Source: Paractinoplanes pyxinae | GTDB taxonomy: Bacteria > Actinomycetota > Actinomycetes > Mycobacteriales > Micromonosporaceae | Length of the DNA stretch: 64,000 nucleotides | Reading direction: 5' to 3' | Assembly: GCF_026626335.1 (NCBI RefSeq) | Contig: NZ_JAPNTZ010000019.1 | Span: forward strand, 62,001-126,000 | Part shown: positions 25,184 through 33,115 of the stretch, piece by piece | Layout of the letters: the number at the start of each line of letters is the position of its first letter | Numbering within the stretch: the first letter of the stretch is position 1 | Notes under the pieces: generated by a model | Seen by the model: only the letters and a program-made list of their open reading frames with translations | Told to the model about the DNA's origin: nothing | Databases searched by the model: none | Translations under genes and position numbers: made by a program

Positions 25184-25916
25184 TTTTCCGCCGGGCGAGG
25201 GTGGCGGCGATGCCCGCGGCGGCCGCCTTGACCGAGCCCGCGTGCTGCTGGGGACGGAAGCGGGTCGCCGGGCCGGCCACGCTGACGGCGGCCACGGCCA
25301 GGTCGTCCGGGTCGAGCACGGGCGCCCCGACACAGACGATGCCGACCGCCGACTCCTCCGCCTCGAAGGTCACCCGCGTCTCGGCCGCCTCGTCCAGTTG
25401 CTTGCGCAGGATCAGCGCCGAGGTGACGGTGCGGGGCGCCAGCCGGGCCAGCGGGGCTGCCAGCACCTCAGCTCGTACGGGATCGGGCGCGAAAGCGAGA
25501 AGTGCCTTGCCGATCGCCGTCGCGTGCAGCGGCATCCGCCCGCCCAGCCGCGAGGGGGCCCGGGCCTGCCGGTGGCCGCCGATCTTGGCGACGTAGACAA
25601 CCTCCGTGCCCTCCCGCAAGCCGAGGTGCACGGTTTCATGCGTACGTTCGTAAAGATCCTCGAGAAACGGGGTCGCCACCTCGAGCAGGCTCCGCTCGAC
25701 CGACGCCCGCATGCCCAGCGCGAACAGCCGCCCGCTGAGGTGGAACTTGCCGTCGGCCGCCCGGTCGAGCAGCCGGGCGTCGACCATCTCGGCGGTCAGC
25801 CGGTGCAGGGTGGCCTTGGCCAGGCCCGTACGCCGTTGCAGCTCGGCGAACCCCAGGCCGCGGTCGTCGGCGGTGAAGGCGTCGAGGATGGCCGACACCT
25901 TCGCGATCACCGTCAT
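25173..25916 (-). CDS. IclR-family regulator of the lower meta-cleavage operon
   Basis: A 247-residue IclR protein. The winged helix contains GFAELQRRTGLAKATLHRLT. The effector domain has PLHATAIGKALLAFAP and VGIVCVGAPVLDPDDLAVAAV. It is clearly paralogous in layout to the IclR at 3.3-4.05 kb. It starts at the ATG at 25916, 7 nt after a minus-strand TAGGCT box, so its mRNA is probably leaderless. Its stop codon is the centre of the operator for the downstream operon, so regulator and target promoter share bases. Confidence 0.92.
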   Translation of the reverse strand: MTVIAKVSAILDAFTADDRGLGFAELQRRTGLAKATLHRLTAEMVDARLLDRAADGKFHLSGRLFALGMRASVERSLLEVATPFLEDLYERTHETVHLGLREGTEVVYVAKIGGHRQARAPSRLGGRMPLHATAIGKALLAFAPDPVRAEVLAAPLARLAPRTVTSALILRKQLDEAAETRVTFEAEESAVGIVCVGAPVLDPDDLAVAAVSVAGPATRFRPQQHAGSVKAAAAGIAATLARRKSSA

Positions 25917-25923
25917 GAGGCAA

Positions 25924-25933
25924 AGCCTAGGCT
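25924..25933. promoter_or_regulatory. Palindromic shared -10 box for two divergent leaderless genes
   Basis: AGCCTAGGCT reads TAGGCT on both strands. The plus-strand box is 6 nt before the PPOX ATG at 25940. The minus-strand box is 7 nt before the IclR ATG at 25916. The two starts are only 23 nt apart, so RNA polymerase cannot occupy both promoters at once. Confidence 0.65.
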
Positions 25934-25939
25934 GCTGGC

Positions 25940-26350
25940 ATGTCTACGACTCCCATGCCGCAGCCGGTCATCGACATGTTGCGCCTGCCCAACCCAGCCG
26001 TGATGGCCACCGTGGCCAAGGACGGCCGCCCGGTCAGCGTGGCCACCTGGTACCTGCTCGAGGACGACGGCCGCATCCTGCTCGGCCTCGACGCCAAGCG
26101 CGCCCGCATCAAGCACATGGAGCGTGACCCGCGCATCTCGCTCACGGTTCTGGCCCAGGACGACTGGTACACCCACGTGAGCCTGCAGGGCAAGGTAGTC
26201 TCCATCGTCCCCGACGAGGGCCTGCGCGACATCGACCGCCTCTCCCGCCACTACGGCGGCGGGCCCTACGCCAACCGCGAGAGCCCCCGGGTGAGCGCCC
26301 AGGTCGAGATCACGCACTGGCACGTCTGGGGCAAGCTCCGCAACCAGTAG
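25940..26350 (+). CDS. PPOX-class F420-dependent (pyridoxamine oxidase-like) enzyme
   Basis: A 136-residue split-barrel flavin/F420-binding protein. PAVMATVAKDGRPVSVATWY and GRILLGLDAKRARIKHMERD followed by PRISLTVL are the usual family motifs. Most actinobacterial members of this length reduce small substrates with F420H2 or bind a flavin. Leaderless start at 25940. It is followed 21 nt later by gpsA, with which it may be co-transcribed. Confidence 0.85.
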   Translation: MSTTPMPQPVIDMLRLPNPAVMATVAKDGRPVSVATWYLLEDDGRILLGLDAKRARIKHMERDPRISLTVLAQDDWYTHVSLQGKVVSIVPDEGLRDIDRLSRHYGGGPYANRESPRVSAQVEITHWHVWGKLRNQ

Positions 26351-26371
26351 GTCTTGGGCGAGGGGGGAACC

Positions 26372-27373
26372 ATGCGGGTCACCGTGCTGGGCGCGGGTTC
26401 GTGGGGCACGACCGTCGCGTCGGTGCTCACCCGGCGCGACCACGAGTCGCTGATCTGGGCCCGCGACCCGGCCGCCGCGGACGAGATCAACGCCAAGCAC
26501 ACCAACGAGCGTTACCTCGCGGGTTTCCCCCTGCCGGAGCGGCTGCGGGCCACGGCCGACCTGGCCGAGGCCGCGGCGCACGCCGAACTGCTGGTCGTCG
26601 GCGTGCCCACCGGGGCGTTCCGCGCCACCCTGGAAAAGGTGCGGCCCGACCTGCACCCGTGGATCCCGGTGGTCAGCCTCAGCAAGGGCCTGGAACGCGA
26701 CTCCCTGCTCCGGATGACCGAAGTGATCAAGGACGTGCTGCCGGGCCACCCGGCGGCCGCCCTCACCGGCCCCAACCTGGCCAAAGAAATCATGGCCGGC
26801 ATGGCGGCGGCGACGGTGATCGCCACCGAGGACCTGGCCGTCGCCGCCGAACTGCAGCGGGTGTTCCGCCGCGGCCTGCTGCGCGTCTACACCAATCACG
26901 ACGTGATCGGCTGCGAGATCGGCGGCGCGCTGAAGAACGTCGTGGCCATAGCCACCGGCATCGCCCAGGGCCTGGGAGTAGGCGACAACACCCGGGCCGG
27001 CGTGATCTCCCGCGGCCTGGCCGAACTGACCACGCTGGCCGTAGCCATGGGCGGCGAACCCAGCACGCTGTCCGGCCTGGCCGGCATGGGCGACCTGGTG
27101 GCCACGTGCATAAGCCCGCACAGCCGCAACCGCTACGTCGGCGAACAGCTGGGCCGGGGCCGCAGCCTCGACGACATCCTGGCCGAGATGGGCCAGGTAG
27201 CCGAGGGCGTCAAGACTGTGCACGCCGCGGTCCAGCTGGCCGACCGCCACAACCTGCCCATGCCCATCACCCGCACGATCCACCGAGTAATCACCGGCGA
27301 CATGACAGCCGAACACGCCTACGACGGCCTGCTGCGCTCCCACCCGGCCGGCCACGAGTCCGAACCCGGCTGA
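26372..27373 (+). CDS. gpsA: NAD(P)-dependent glycerol-3-phosphate dehydrogenase
   Basis: A 333-residue GpsA. VTVLGAGSWGTTVASVL is the NAD(P)-binding motif. SLSKGLE, LTGPNLAKEIMAGMAAATVI, EIGGALKNVVAIATGIAQGL (catalytic Lys) and GLAGMGDLVATCISPHSRNR are all family signatures. It reduces dihydroxyacetone phosphate to sn-glycerol 3-phosphate for phospholipid synthesis. The ATG at 26372 is chosen because AGGGGGG precedes it; an ATG at 26354 would add six residues. Confidence 0.95.
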   Translation: MRVTVLGAGSWGTTVASVLTRRDHESLIWARDPAAADEINAKHTNERYLAGFPLPERLRATADLAEAAAHAELLVVGVPTGAFRATLEKVRPDLHPWIPVVSLSKGLERDSLLRMTEVIKDVLPGHPAAALTGPNLAKEIMAGMAAATVIATEDLAVAAELQRVFRRGLLRVYTNHDVIGCEIGGALKNVVAIATGIAQGLGVGDNTRAGVISRGLAELTTLAVAMGGEPSTLSGLAGMGDLVATCISPHSRNRYVGEQLGRGRSLDDILAEMGQVAEGVKTVHAAVQLADRHNLPMPITRTIHRVITGDMTAEHAYDGLLRSHPAGHESEPG

Positions 27374-27377
27374 CGGC

Positions 27378-27587
27378 CTACCGGCTCGGTCCGTACGCGC
27401 CACGAACAGGGCCATCGCCGCGCAGGCTCCAGACCTCTTCCCGGTGGCCTACGCGGCATCGCGGGAAGCGCTCGCTCTTCCGCAGAAATCGTGCCGCCTG
27501 CTGCTTGCACTGCGGCTGCCAGTAGCCGGCACACGGAGCCTCGTCGCCGGTGCCGGGAAGTTTCGCGGGTCGCGCCTCGGACGCCAT
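27378..27587 (-). CDS. Small Cys/His protein, possible zinc-binding
   Basis: 69 residues with the spaced residues C-x6-C, FPRC and GH: APCAGYWQPQC, SERFPRCRVGHREEVWSL. This pattern recalls small actinobacterial zinc-ribbon-like proteins. Codon third positions are GC-rich and AGGGG lies before the ATG. It fills most of the 295-nt gap between gpsA and the pentapeptide gene. Function unknown; an unrelated chance reading frame remains possible. Confidence 0.4.
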   Translation of the reverse strand: MASEARPAKLPGTGDEAPCAGYWQPQCKQQAARFLRKSERFPRCRVGHREEVWSLRGDGPVRGAYGPSR

Positions 27588-27668
27588 CGCCAGCCCCTGT
27601 CTGTGTACGTTTGCGAAGGTGAATGTGGGCAGCGTAGGACGGCCAGGGTCTCGTCGTCCGGTGGTTGC

Positions 27669-28613
27669 TCAGGCACACACCCGTGCGGGGTCAGGTACGG
27701 CGAGCGCGGTCGCCGAGGCCAGCGCGCCCGACCGGTCGGCGCCCGGCGGCAGATGCTTGATCCGGCCGAGATAGGTCGCCAGGCGGGCGCCGCTGACGTC
27801 GGCGTCCGTGAGGTCGGCGTCGTCCAGCCGGGCCCGCGTGAGATCGGCGCCGGTCAGGTCGGCCCCCGCCAGCTTCGCCTCGGCCAGTTCGGCCTCGCGC
27901 AGCCGGGCGCCGGTCAGGTCGGTGCGCCCGTACGTGTTGACGTTGGTGAAGTCGGCGCCGAAGGCGACCGCCCGGGTCAGATCGGCCCCGATGAGGCTGC
28001 TCCCGGCGAACGACACATACTCCAACGAGGCGTCGACCAGCTTCGCATTGTCGAAGACCGCGGACCGGATGACCGACTGGTCCAGGCGTACGCAGGTCAG
28101 GTCGGCGCCCGGCATCTCGACGCCGACGAGGCAGACCCGGCGCAGATCGATCCGCTTGTCGCCGGGTTCCCGGCCGATCCGGAAGAACAGCACCCGCAGG
28201 GCCGCCACGACGTCCGGGGCCGGAGCGCTGCGGGTGTGACACACCGCGGGGTCGGCGTTGCCCAGCCCGGTCTTCTGCTTCACGTAGTCGGTCAGCATGT
28301 CGATGATGATCGACCGGTCGTCGGACGACTCGACGGCCAGCCGCCCGAGCAGATAGATGCCGCCGGTCCGGGTGAGCTCGTTGCCGTTGCCGAACTGTTC
28401 GACCGCGCTGGTGTACCGGGTCGAGAACTGCGCGTCCCGATTCATCCTGAGGGTGAGCCACGAGATCACGATGGCCAGCACCGCCGTGATCGCCGTCAGA
28501 ACGGACACGGTCTGCGGCAGGAACGACCTCTTCTCGGCAGTGACCGGCGGTTGCGCGGACCCCGGGAGGCGCAGCTTTCGTCGCGGAGAACCGGAACGGA
28601 GCACGAGGCTCAC
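27669..28613 (-). CDS. Membrane-anchored pentapeptide-repeat protein
   Basis: 314 residues. One TM helix (VLTAITAVLAIVISWLTL, about residues 33-50) is followed by a helical domain with RTGGIYLLGRLAVESSDDR. This is common in actinobacterial proteins that join a TM helix to pentapeptide repeats. The C-terminal half has A(D/N)LXX repeats: GADLTGADLTRARLDDADLT. Repeats of this type form a right-handed beta-helix; the role is unknown. The GTG at 28613 is chosen as the first start before the basic N-terminus. Confidence 0.82.
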   Translation of the reverse strand: MSLVLRSGSPRRKLRLPGSAQPPVTAEKRSFLPQTVSVLTAITAVLAIVISWLTLRMNRDAQFSTRYTSAVEQFGNGNELTRTGGIYLLGRLAVESSDDRSIIIDMLTDYVKQKTGLGNADPAVCHTRSAPAPDVVAALRVLFFRIGREPGDKRIDLRRVCLVGVEMPGADLTCVRLDQSVIRSAVFDNAKLVDASLEYVSFAGSSLIGADLTRAVAFGADFTNVNTYGRTDLTGARLREAELAEAKLAGADLTGADLTRARLDDADLTDADVSGARLATYLGRIKHLPPGADRSGALASATALAVPDPARVCA

Positions 28614-28731
28614 GCTACCGTCTGGCCGGACAAATCGGACAGTCGCCGGCGGGGGATCACCCCCTTGGTGGTCCCGCGCGAACGGGCCTAGGCTCGCGCT
28701 GACTGCCGGGCGCGCGCGGAGGGACGCTGCG

Positions 28732-29115
28732 ATGGATGCCGATGCGAAGATCAGGGCGGCGATCGAGGAGCACTGGCGGGCCTCGGAGGCGGGTGACACC
28801 GTAGCCGAGCATGCCGTCTACGCCGAGGATGCCGTGCTCGAGTATCCGCAGTCGGGCGAGCGGTTCCGGGGCCGGGCCACCATCGCCGCCCAGCGGGGCG
28901 GGCACCCGGCCACCCGGCACTTCACCGTCGAACGCATCGTCGGCGGCGGGAGCCTGTGGGTCAGCGAATGCATCATCACCTACGACGGCGCGCCGTCCTA
29001 CTCGGTGAGCATCATGGAGTTCGCCGACGGGCACGTCGTGCGCGAGCGCCAGTACTTCGCCGATCCGTTCCCCGCCCCGGCGTCGCGGGCGGCGCTGGCC
29101 GAACGGATAACGTGA
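28732..29115 (+). CDS. SnoaL-like (NTF2-fold) protein
   Basis: A 127-residue NTF2-like protein. IEEHWRASEAGDTVAEHAVY and AEDAVLEYPQSGERFRGRAT are typical of the SnoaL-like fold, with a conserved C-terminal DGHVVRERQYFADPF. Such proteins are small cyclases, isomerases or ligand-binding proteins. GGAGGG lies 9 nt upstream of the ATG, and TAGGCT at 28689 may be the -10 box. No pathway partner next door. Confidence 0.8.
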   Translation: MDADAKIRAAIEEHWRASEAGDTVAEHAVYAEDAVLEYPQSGERFRGRATIAAQRGGHPATRHFTVERIVGGGSLWVSECIITYDGAPSYSVSIMEFADGHVVRERQYFADPFPAPASRAALAERIT

Positions 29116-29148
29116 CCGGTATTGCCCACAGTGGCGGCATCGATCATC

Positions 29149-30435
29149 ATGGCCGCCGTGACATCGACGACCTTGGAGCCGTCGTGCCCTGAGTGCGGCA
29201 CGCAGCTCGCCACCGCGCCCGACGAGGCGCCGTGGTGCTCGGCCTGCGAGTGGAACCTCGACCACTTCCCGGGCGAGCCCCGCTACAGCTGGTTCTGGAA
29301 CCGGATGGCGGCCGCCGACCGCCGGGCCGGTTACCGCTCGGACCGCCTGCTCGCCGAGTCCACCGACCCGGAACCGGTCGGCCGCAACGACTATCGCGTC
29401 CTGGTGGGGATCTCGGCCGTGGTCATGGCCGCGATGGTCGCCGCGATCGCCGGCGGGCTGTGGCTGATCGTCGCCGGCGGCCCGTTCTGGCCGATCGTCA
29501 TCGGCCTGCTTCTGCTCGGCTTCGCGGCCGTGCTGCGTCCGCGGTTCCAGCGATTCAAGCCGTTGCTGACGACGAGCTATCAGGTCGAGCCGGCGCAGGC
29601 GCCGACCCTGTACGAGGTGATGGAGCGCATCGCCGACCGGCTCGAGACGCCGCGACCCGACGCTGTGCTGATCACCTTCGGCTGGAACGCCGGCGTGCTC
29701 ACCACAGGACCGCGCCCGCGCCGGGTGCTGATCCTCGGCGTCCAGCTTCTGCTGGCGTTGCGCCCGGCCGAGGTGGTCGCGCTGCTCGGCCACGAGCTGG
29801 GTCACCTCAAGTACGCCGACACCCGCCGCGGACTGCTCACGGCGCCGGCCCGGGACTCGTTCGGCCGCCTGTCCGAGCTGATCCGGCCGCCGGCCGTCTC
29901 GCCCTGGGAGCTGGGCCCCAGCATTCAGCTGGCCGGCCTGCTGATCTGGCAGCTCACCGGCGGCGTGGTCTCCTGGCTGCTGTTCGCCGTCCACGTGGCG
30001 ATCAACCGATTGTCCGCTCGTGATCAGCGTACGGTCGAGTTGCGGGCCGACGACCTGGCCGCCCGGGCCGCCGGCACCGAGGCCGCGCTCCGCCTGGTCG
30101 ACGTGCTGGCCGCGGTGCCGGTTCTCACCGGCTTCGTTCAGCATCACGTGCCCAAGGGCGAGGCCGCCCTGCGCTGGCGGCGGATGCTGCACGCGGTGCG
30201 GGAGCGTGAATCGGCCGGCGCCCCGGCCCGGCGCCAGCTCTCCATCCGTACGGAAGCCTCGCTCTTCGCCACTCACCCGGCCCCTGGCCGCCGTCACCAG
30301 TGGCTGTCGGCCCGACCACCCCAGGTTTCCGCCGTACACCTGACCGAGTCCGAGGCCTCCGCTCTGGAGCAGGAATTCAAGCCGTACGCCGAAGCCCTGC
30401 ACCGGACGATGCTGAAGGAAATCGTCCACGACTGA
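29149..30435 (+). CDS. M48-family membrane metallopeptidase with N-terminal zinc ribbon
   Basis: 428 residues. An N-terminal zinc ribbon (CPECG, then CSAC) is followed by two TM helices (residues ~90-135). The M48 domain has the zinc motif GHELGHLKYAD and the third ligand in VELRADDLAAR; more hydrophobic segments lie between. HtpX/Ste24-type proteases degrade or process membrane proteins. Start is the ATG at 29149 or the GTG at 29158; neither has a clear ribosome-binding site. Confidence 0.85.
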   Translation: MAAVTSTTLEPSCPECGTQLATAPDEAPWCSACEWNLDHFPGEPRYSWFWNRMAAADRRAGYRSDRLLAESTDPEPVGRNDYRVLVGISAVVMAAMVAAIAGGLWLIVAGGPFWPIVIGLLLLGFAAVLRPRFQRFKPLLTTSYQVEPAQAPTLYEVMERIADRLETPRPDAVLITFGWNAGVLTTGPRPRRVLILGVQLLLALRPAEVVALLGHELGHLKYADTRRGLLTAPARDSFGRLSELIRPPAVSPWELGPSIQLAGLLIWQLTGGVVSWLLFAVHVAINRLSARDQRTVELRADDLAARAAGTEAALRLVDVLAAVPVLTGFVQHHVPKGEAALRWRRMLHAVRERESAGAPARRQLSIRTEASLFATHPAPGRRHQWLSARPPQVSAVHLTESEASALEQEFKPYAEALHRTMLKEIVHD

Positions 30436-30437
30436 GA

Positions 30438-30466
30438 ACTGCCCGGCCCGGTCCGGGATCGGCAGT
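30438..30466 (+). terminator. Putative terminator after the M48 protease gene
   Basis: ACTGCC at 30438-30443 pairs with GGCAGT at 30461-30466 around a GC-rich inner stem, directly after the protease stop codon; CTCTCCC follows. Confidence 0.45.
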
Positions 30467-30467
30467 C

Positions 30468-30508
30468 TCTCCCGCTCACCGCGCCGGTCTGGTTGAGTGA
30501 GCGGGAGA
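30468..30508. promoter_or_regulatory. 12-bp inverted repeat upstream of dodecin
   Basis: TCTCCCGCTCAC at 30468-30479 and GTGAGCGGGAGA at 30497-30508, a perfect 12-bp inverted repeat with a 17-nt loop. It ends 21 nt before the dodecin ATG. It could be an operator or a 5' leader hairpin. Confidence 0.55.
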
Positions 30509-30529
30509 TCCCTCAGCGAGGAGGCTGTC

Positions 30530-30739
30530 ATGACCAATCACGTGTATCGGCTCAGCGAGGTCGTCGGGAGCAGTCCGACCAGCATCGACGACGCGATCCG
30601 CACGGCTGTCGCCAAGGCGTCGCAGACCGTGCGGAACATCGAGTGGTTCGAGGCGCAAGAGATCCGTGGTCAGGTCGTGGACGGCGACGTCGCGCACTTC
30701 CAGGTCAGGCTGAAGATCGGCTTCCGAGTGGAGGACTGA
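30530..30739 (+). CDS. Dodecin (flavin-binding storage protein)
   Basis: A 69-residue dodecin. VYRLSEVVGSSPTSIDDAIR and ASQTVRNIEWFEAQEIRG are the family signatures; the Trp in NIEW stacks on the flavin in the dodecamer. Dodecins bind and buffer FMN, FAD or CoA. A strong GAGGAGG site lies before the ATG. Its 3' end overlaps the convergent YidC gene by 35 nt. Confidence 0.95.
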   Translation: MTNHVYRLSEVVGSSPTSIDDAIRTAVAKASQTVRNIEWFEAQEIRGQVVDGDVAHFQVRLKIGFRVED

Positions 30740-31478
30740 CCTTCTCGCGGCCGCGCATCAGCCACGCCTGCTGGGCCAGCGCGAACACGTTCTGGGTGGT
30801 CCAGTAGAGCAGCACGCCCACCGGGAAGATGACGCCCGAGACGAGCAGCGAGAGCGGAACCCCGTACGTCATCAGCAGCCGCATCAGGCGCTGGGTGGGG
30901 TCGTCGCCGGGCGTGCTGTTCCTCATCGACAGCCGGGTGGTGAGGAACGTGGTCACGACCATGGCCGCGATCAGCACGGCGGCCACGATCATGGTGACGC
31001 CGCCGCTGCTGAAGCTCGAGGCGAGCGGGGCACCCAGCAGCAGCGCGTGCGAGGCGTCGTGGAACTGGGTGGCCGTCCAGCCGTAGAGCGTCTGGGTGGC
31101 CGGGTCGGTGATGCTCGGACGCAGGTGGCGCAGCACGTGGAACAGCGCCAGAAACACGGGGATCTGAACAAGCAAAGGCACAAAACTTGCGTACGGGCTG
31201 ACTCGCTCACGTTTGTAAAGGGCTGACACTTCGGTGCCCAGCGCCATGGCGTCGCCCTTGTGTTTCTGCTGCAGTTCGCGGATCTCGGGCTGAAGGCGCT
31301 GCATCGCCTGCTGCGAGCGGTATTGGCGCACATAGAGGGGCAGCAGCGCCGCCCGGACGGTGACGACGAGGAAGACGATGCCCAGCACCCACGACCAGTC
31401 GGAGACGCCCAGCAGGGCTTCCCAGACGGAGTGCCAGAAGATCAGAAGTGCGGAGATACCGGAATAGAAAATGGACAC
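30705..31478 (-). CDS. yidC: YidC/Oxa1-family membrane protein insertase
   Basis: 257 residues. FLVVTVRAALLPLYVRQYRS is the first conserved TM with the catalytic-groove Arg. A cytoplasmic coiled-coil hairpin contains LQQKHKGDAMALGTEVSALY, followed by VPLLVQIPVFLALFHVL and a final TM, FPVGVLLYWTTQNVFALAQQ. It inserts membrane proteins. It is probably a second YidC paralogue, since it sits away from rpmH/rnpA and is paired with a DUF6412 gene, as often seen in actinobacteria. Confidence 0.93.
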   Translation of the reverse strand: MSIFYSGISALLIFWHSVWEALLGVSDWSWVLGIVFLVVTVRAALLPLYVRQYRSQQAMQRLQPEIRELQQKHKGDAMALGTEVSALYKRERVSPYASFVPLLVQIPVFLALFHVLRHLRPSITDPATQTLYGWTATQFHDASHALLLGAPLASSFSSGGVTMIVAAVLIAAMVVTTFLTTRLSMRNSTPGDDPTQRLMRLLMTYGVPLSLLVSGVIFPVGVLLYWTTQNVFALAQQAWLMRGREKVSPPLGSRSSA

Positions 31479-31564
31479 GACGGAACGACCCTTCGATGCG
31501 GTGGATGGGCATCTTGGGGCGGCCGAACGTCAGTTCAGAGGCGCTTCTTCGAGGAGCGCCTTGA

Positions 31565-31831
31565 TCACACGGCCGCCGAGGGCCGTGCGGTGGGTCCTCT
31601 CGGGCGCGTGCGGCCCGCGGCATCAGGATCTCGGTAGCGCGGCACACCTGCGCGCGCGGCCCTGATGCGCAAGGCACGGCCGGCGTGAGCACCCCGCTCG
31701 GCAGCGCCGCCGCGGAACAGCAGCACCAGGCCGGTCGCCAGCGCGGCGAGCAGCAGCAGCCCAGCCAGCCCGGACGGCCCGGCCTCGGTCAGCATGCTGA
31801 CCAGGAACCAGATCGCGTCCAGCCATGTCAT
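31565..31831 (-). CDS. DUF6412-type small membrane protein
   Basis: 88 residues with one strong TM helix (SGLAGLLLLAALATGLVLLF) and the conserved tail RAARAGVPRYRDPDAAGR. This tail is typical of small proteins encoded next to YidC paralogues in actinobacteria. The ATG at 31831 lies 7 nt after a minus-strand TACCTT box (31844-31839), so the message is probably leaderless. Function unknown. Confidence 0.75.
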   Translation of the reverse strand: MTWLDAIWFLVSMLTEAGPSGLAGLLLLAALATGLVLLFRGGAAERGAHAGRALRIRAARAGVPRYRDPDAAGRTRPRGPTARPSAAV

Positions 31832-31903
31832 GCCGAGAAAGGTACACCCGTATGACAAGACCGATATGGCGGCGATTCACCGACGGCTCCCCATACTGAG
31901 CTC

Positions 31904-33039
31904 ATGTATCGACGTGTTGCGATATCTTCCGTCGCGCTGCTGGCGCTGGCGATCACGCTCGTGCAGGTGCCGGCCAGTCTGGCCGCCGCCACGCTGACGG
32001 CGCGCAGGCGATCAGCAGCCAGAGCGGCACCGGCACGGTCCGCGGCTATGTCGTGGGCGAACCGACCGCCACCAGCACCGTCCGCACGAGCGGCTTCACC
32101 GGGGACACGGCCATCGCGCTGGCCGACAGCAGCGGCGAGACCGCAACCGCCCGCATGCTCTACGTGCAGGTGACCAGCTCGTACCGCTCGTCGTTCGGGC
32201 TGCGCACGAACCCCGGCCTGCTCGGCGATCCCATCACGGTGACGGGCACTCTCACCGCGTACTTCTCGCACCCGGGTCTCAAGTCGCCGACCGCGATGAC
32301 CGCCGGCGGCGGCACCACGCCACCGACGACGCCGACCACCCCGCCCCCGACCGGCTCCTACTACGCGGCGGCGGAGGGCAAGAGCGGCGAGCAGCTCAAG
32401 ACCGCGCTGCACACGATCATCTCGCGGGGCGTGACCACTCTCTCGTACGACGCGGTCTGGAACGCCCTCAAGGCCACCGACCAGGATCCGGCCAATGCGA
32501 ACAACGTGATCCTGCTGTACTCGGGGACCAGCCGGGCCAAGTCGCTCAACGGCGGCAACAGCGGCAACTGGAACCGCGAGCACGTCTGGGCCAAGTCCCA
32601 CGGCGACTTCGGCACCGCCGCCGGACCGGGCACCGATCTGCATCACCTGCGCCCCGAGGACGTCGGCGTCAACTCGCTGCGCGACAACAAGGACTTCGAC
32701 AACGGCGGCTCGGCGGTGGCGAGCGCCCCCGGCAACTTCACCGACGGTGACTCCTGGGAGCCCCGCAACGCCGTCAAGGGCGACGTGGCCCGCATGATCT
32801 TCTACATGGCCGTCCGCTACGAGGGCGGCGACTCGTGGCCCGATCTCGAGGTCGACAACGCCACCGGCAGCGGCACGGCGCCCCGGATCGGTCGTGTCTC
32901 GGCCCTGCTGCAGTGGAACGCGCAGGATCCGCCGGATGCCTTCGAGCGCAACCGCAACCAGATCATCTACGCGTCGTACCAGCACAACCGCAACCCGTTC
33001 ATCGACCACCCGGAATGGGCGTCGTCGATCTTCAGTTGA
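31904..33039 (+). pseudogene. Secreted endonuclease I (EndA/Bsn-type), frameshifted near 32000
   Basis: The signal peptide (MYRRVAISSVALLALAITLV, ending SLAAATLTA) is read in one frame from 31904. The rest, AQAISSQSGTGTVRGYVVGE onward, is read in another frame to 33039. Loss of one base in about 31990-32004 would explain it. The second part has an OB-like domain, a Thr/Pro linker and the nuclease domain with NWNREHVWAKSHGDFG (His-metal motif) and DLHHLRPEDVGVNS. A CATACT box lies 6 nt before the ATG. Either a pseudogene, a sequencing error, or translated only from the internal ATG at 32053 without export. Confidence 0.8.
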
Positions 33040-33115
33040 GGCTGCCGAAATTCATCCGCCCGGGATGAGGCGCGGACGCGCAGTTCGTGTCCTCATCATC
33101 GGTCGGGAGGACACT

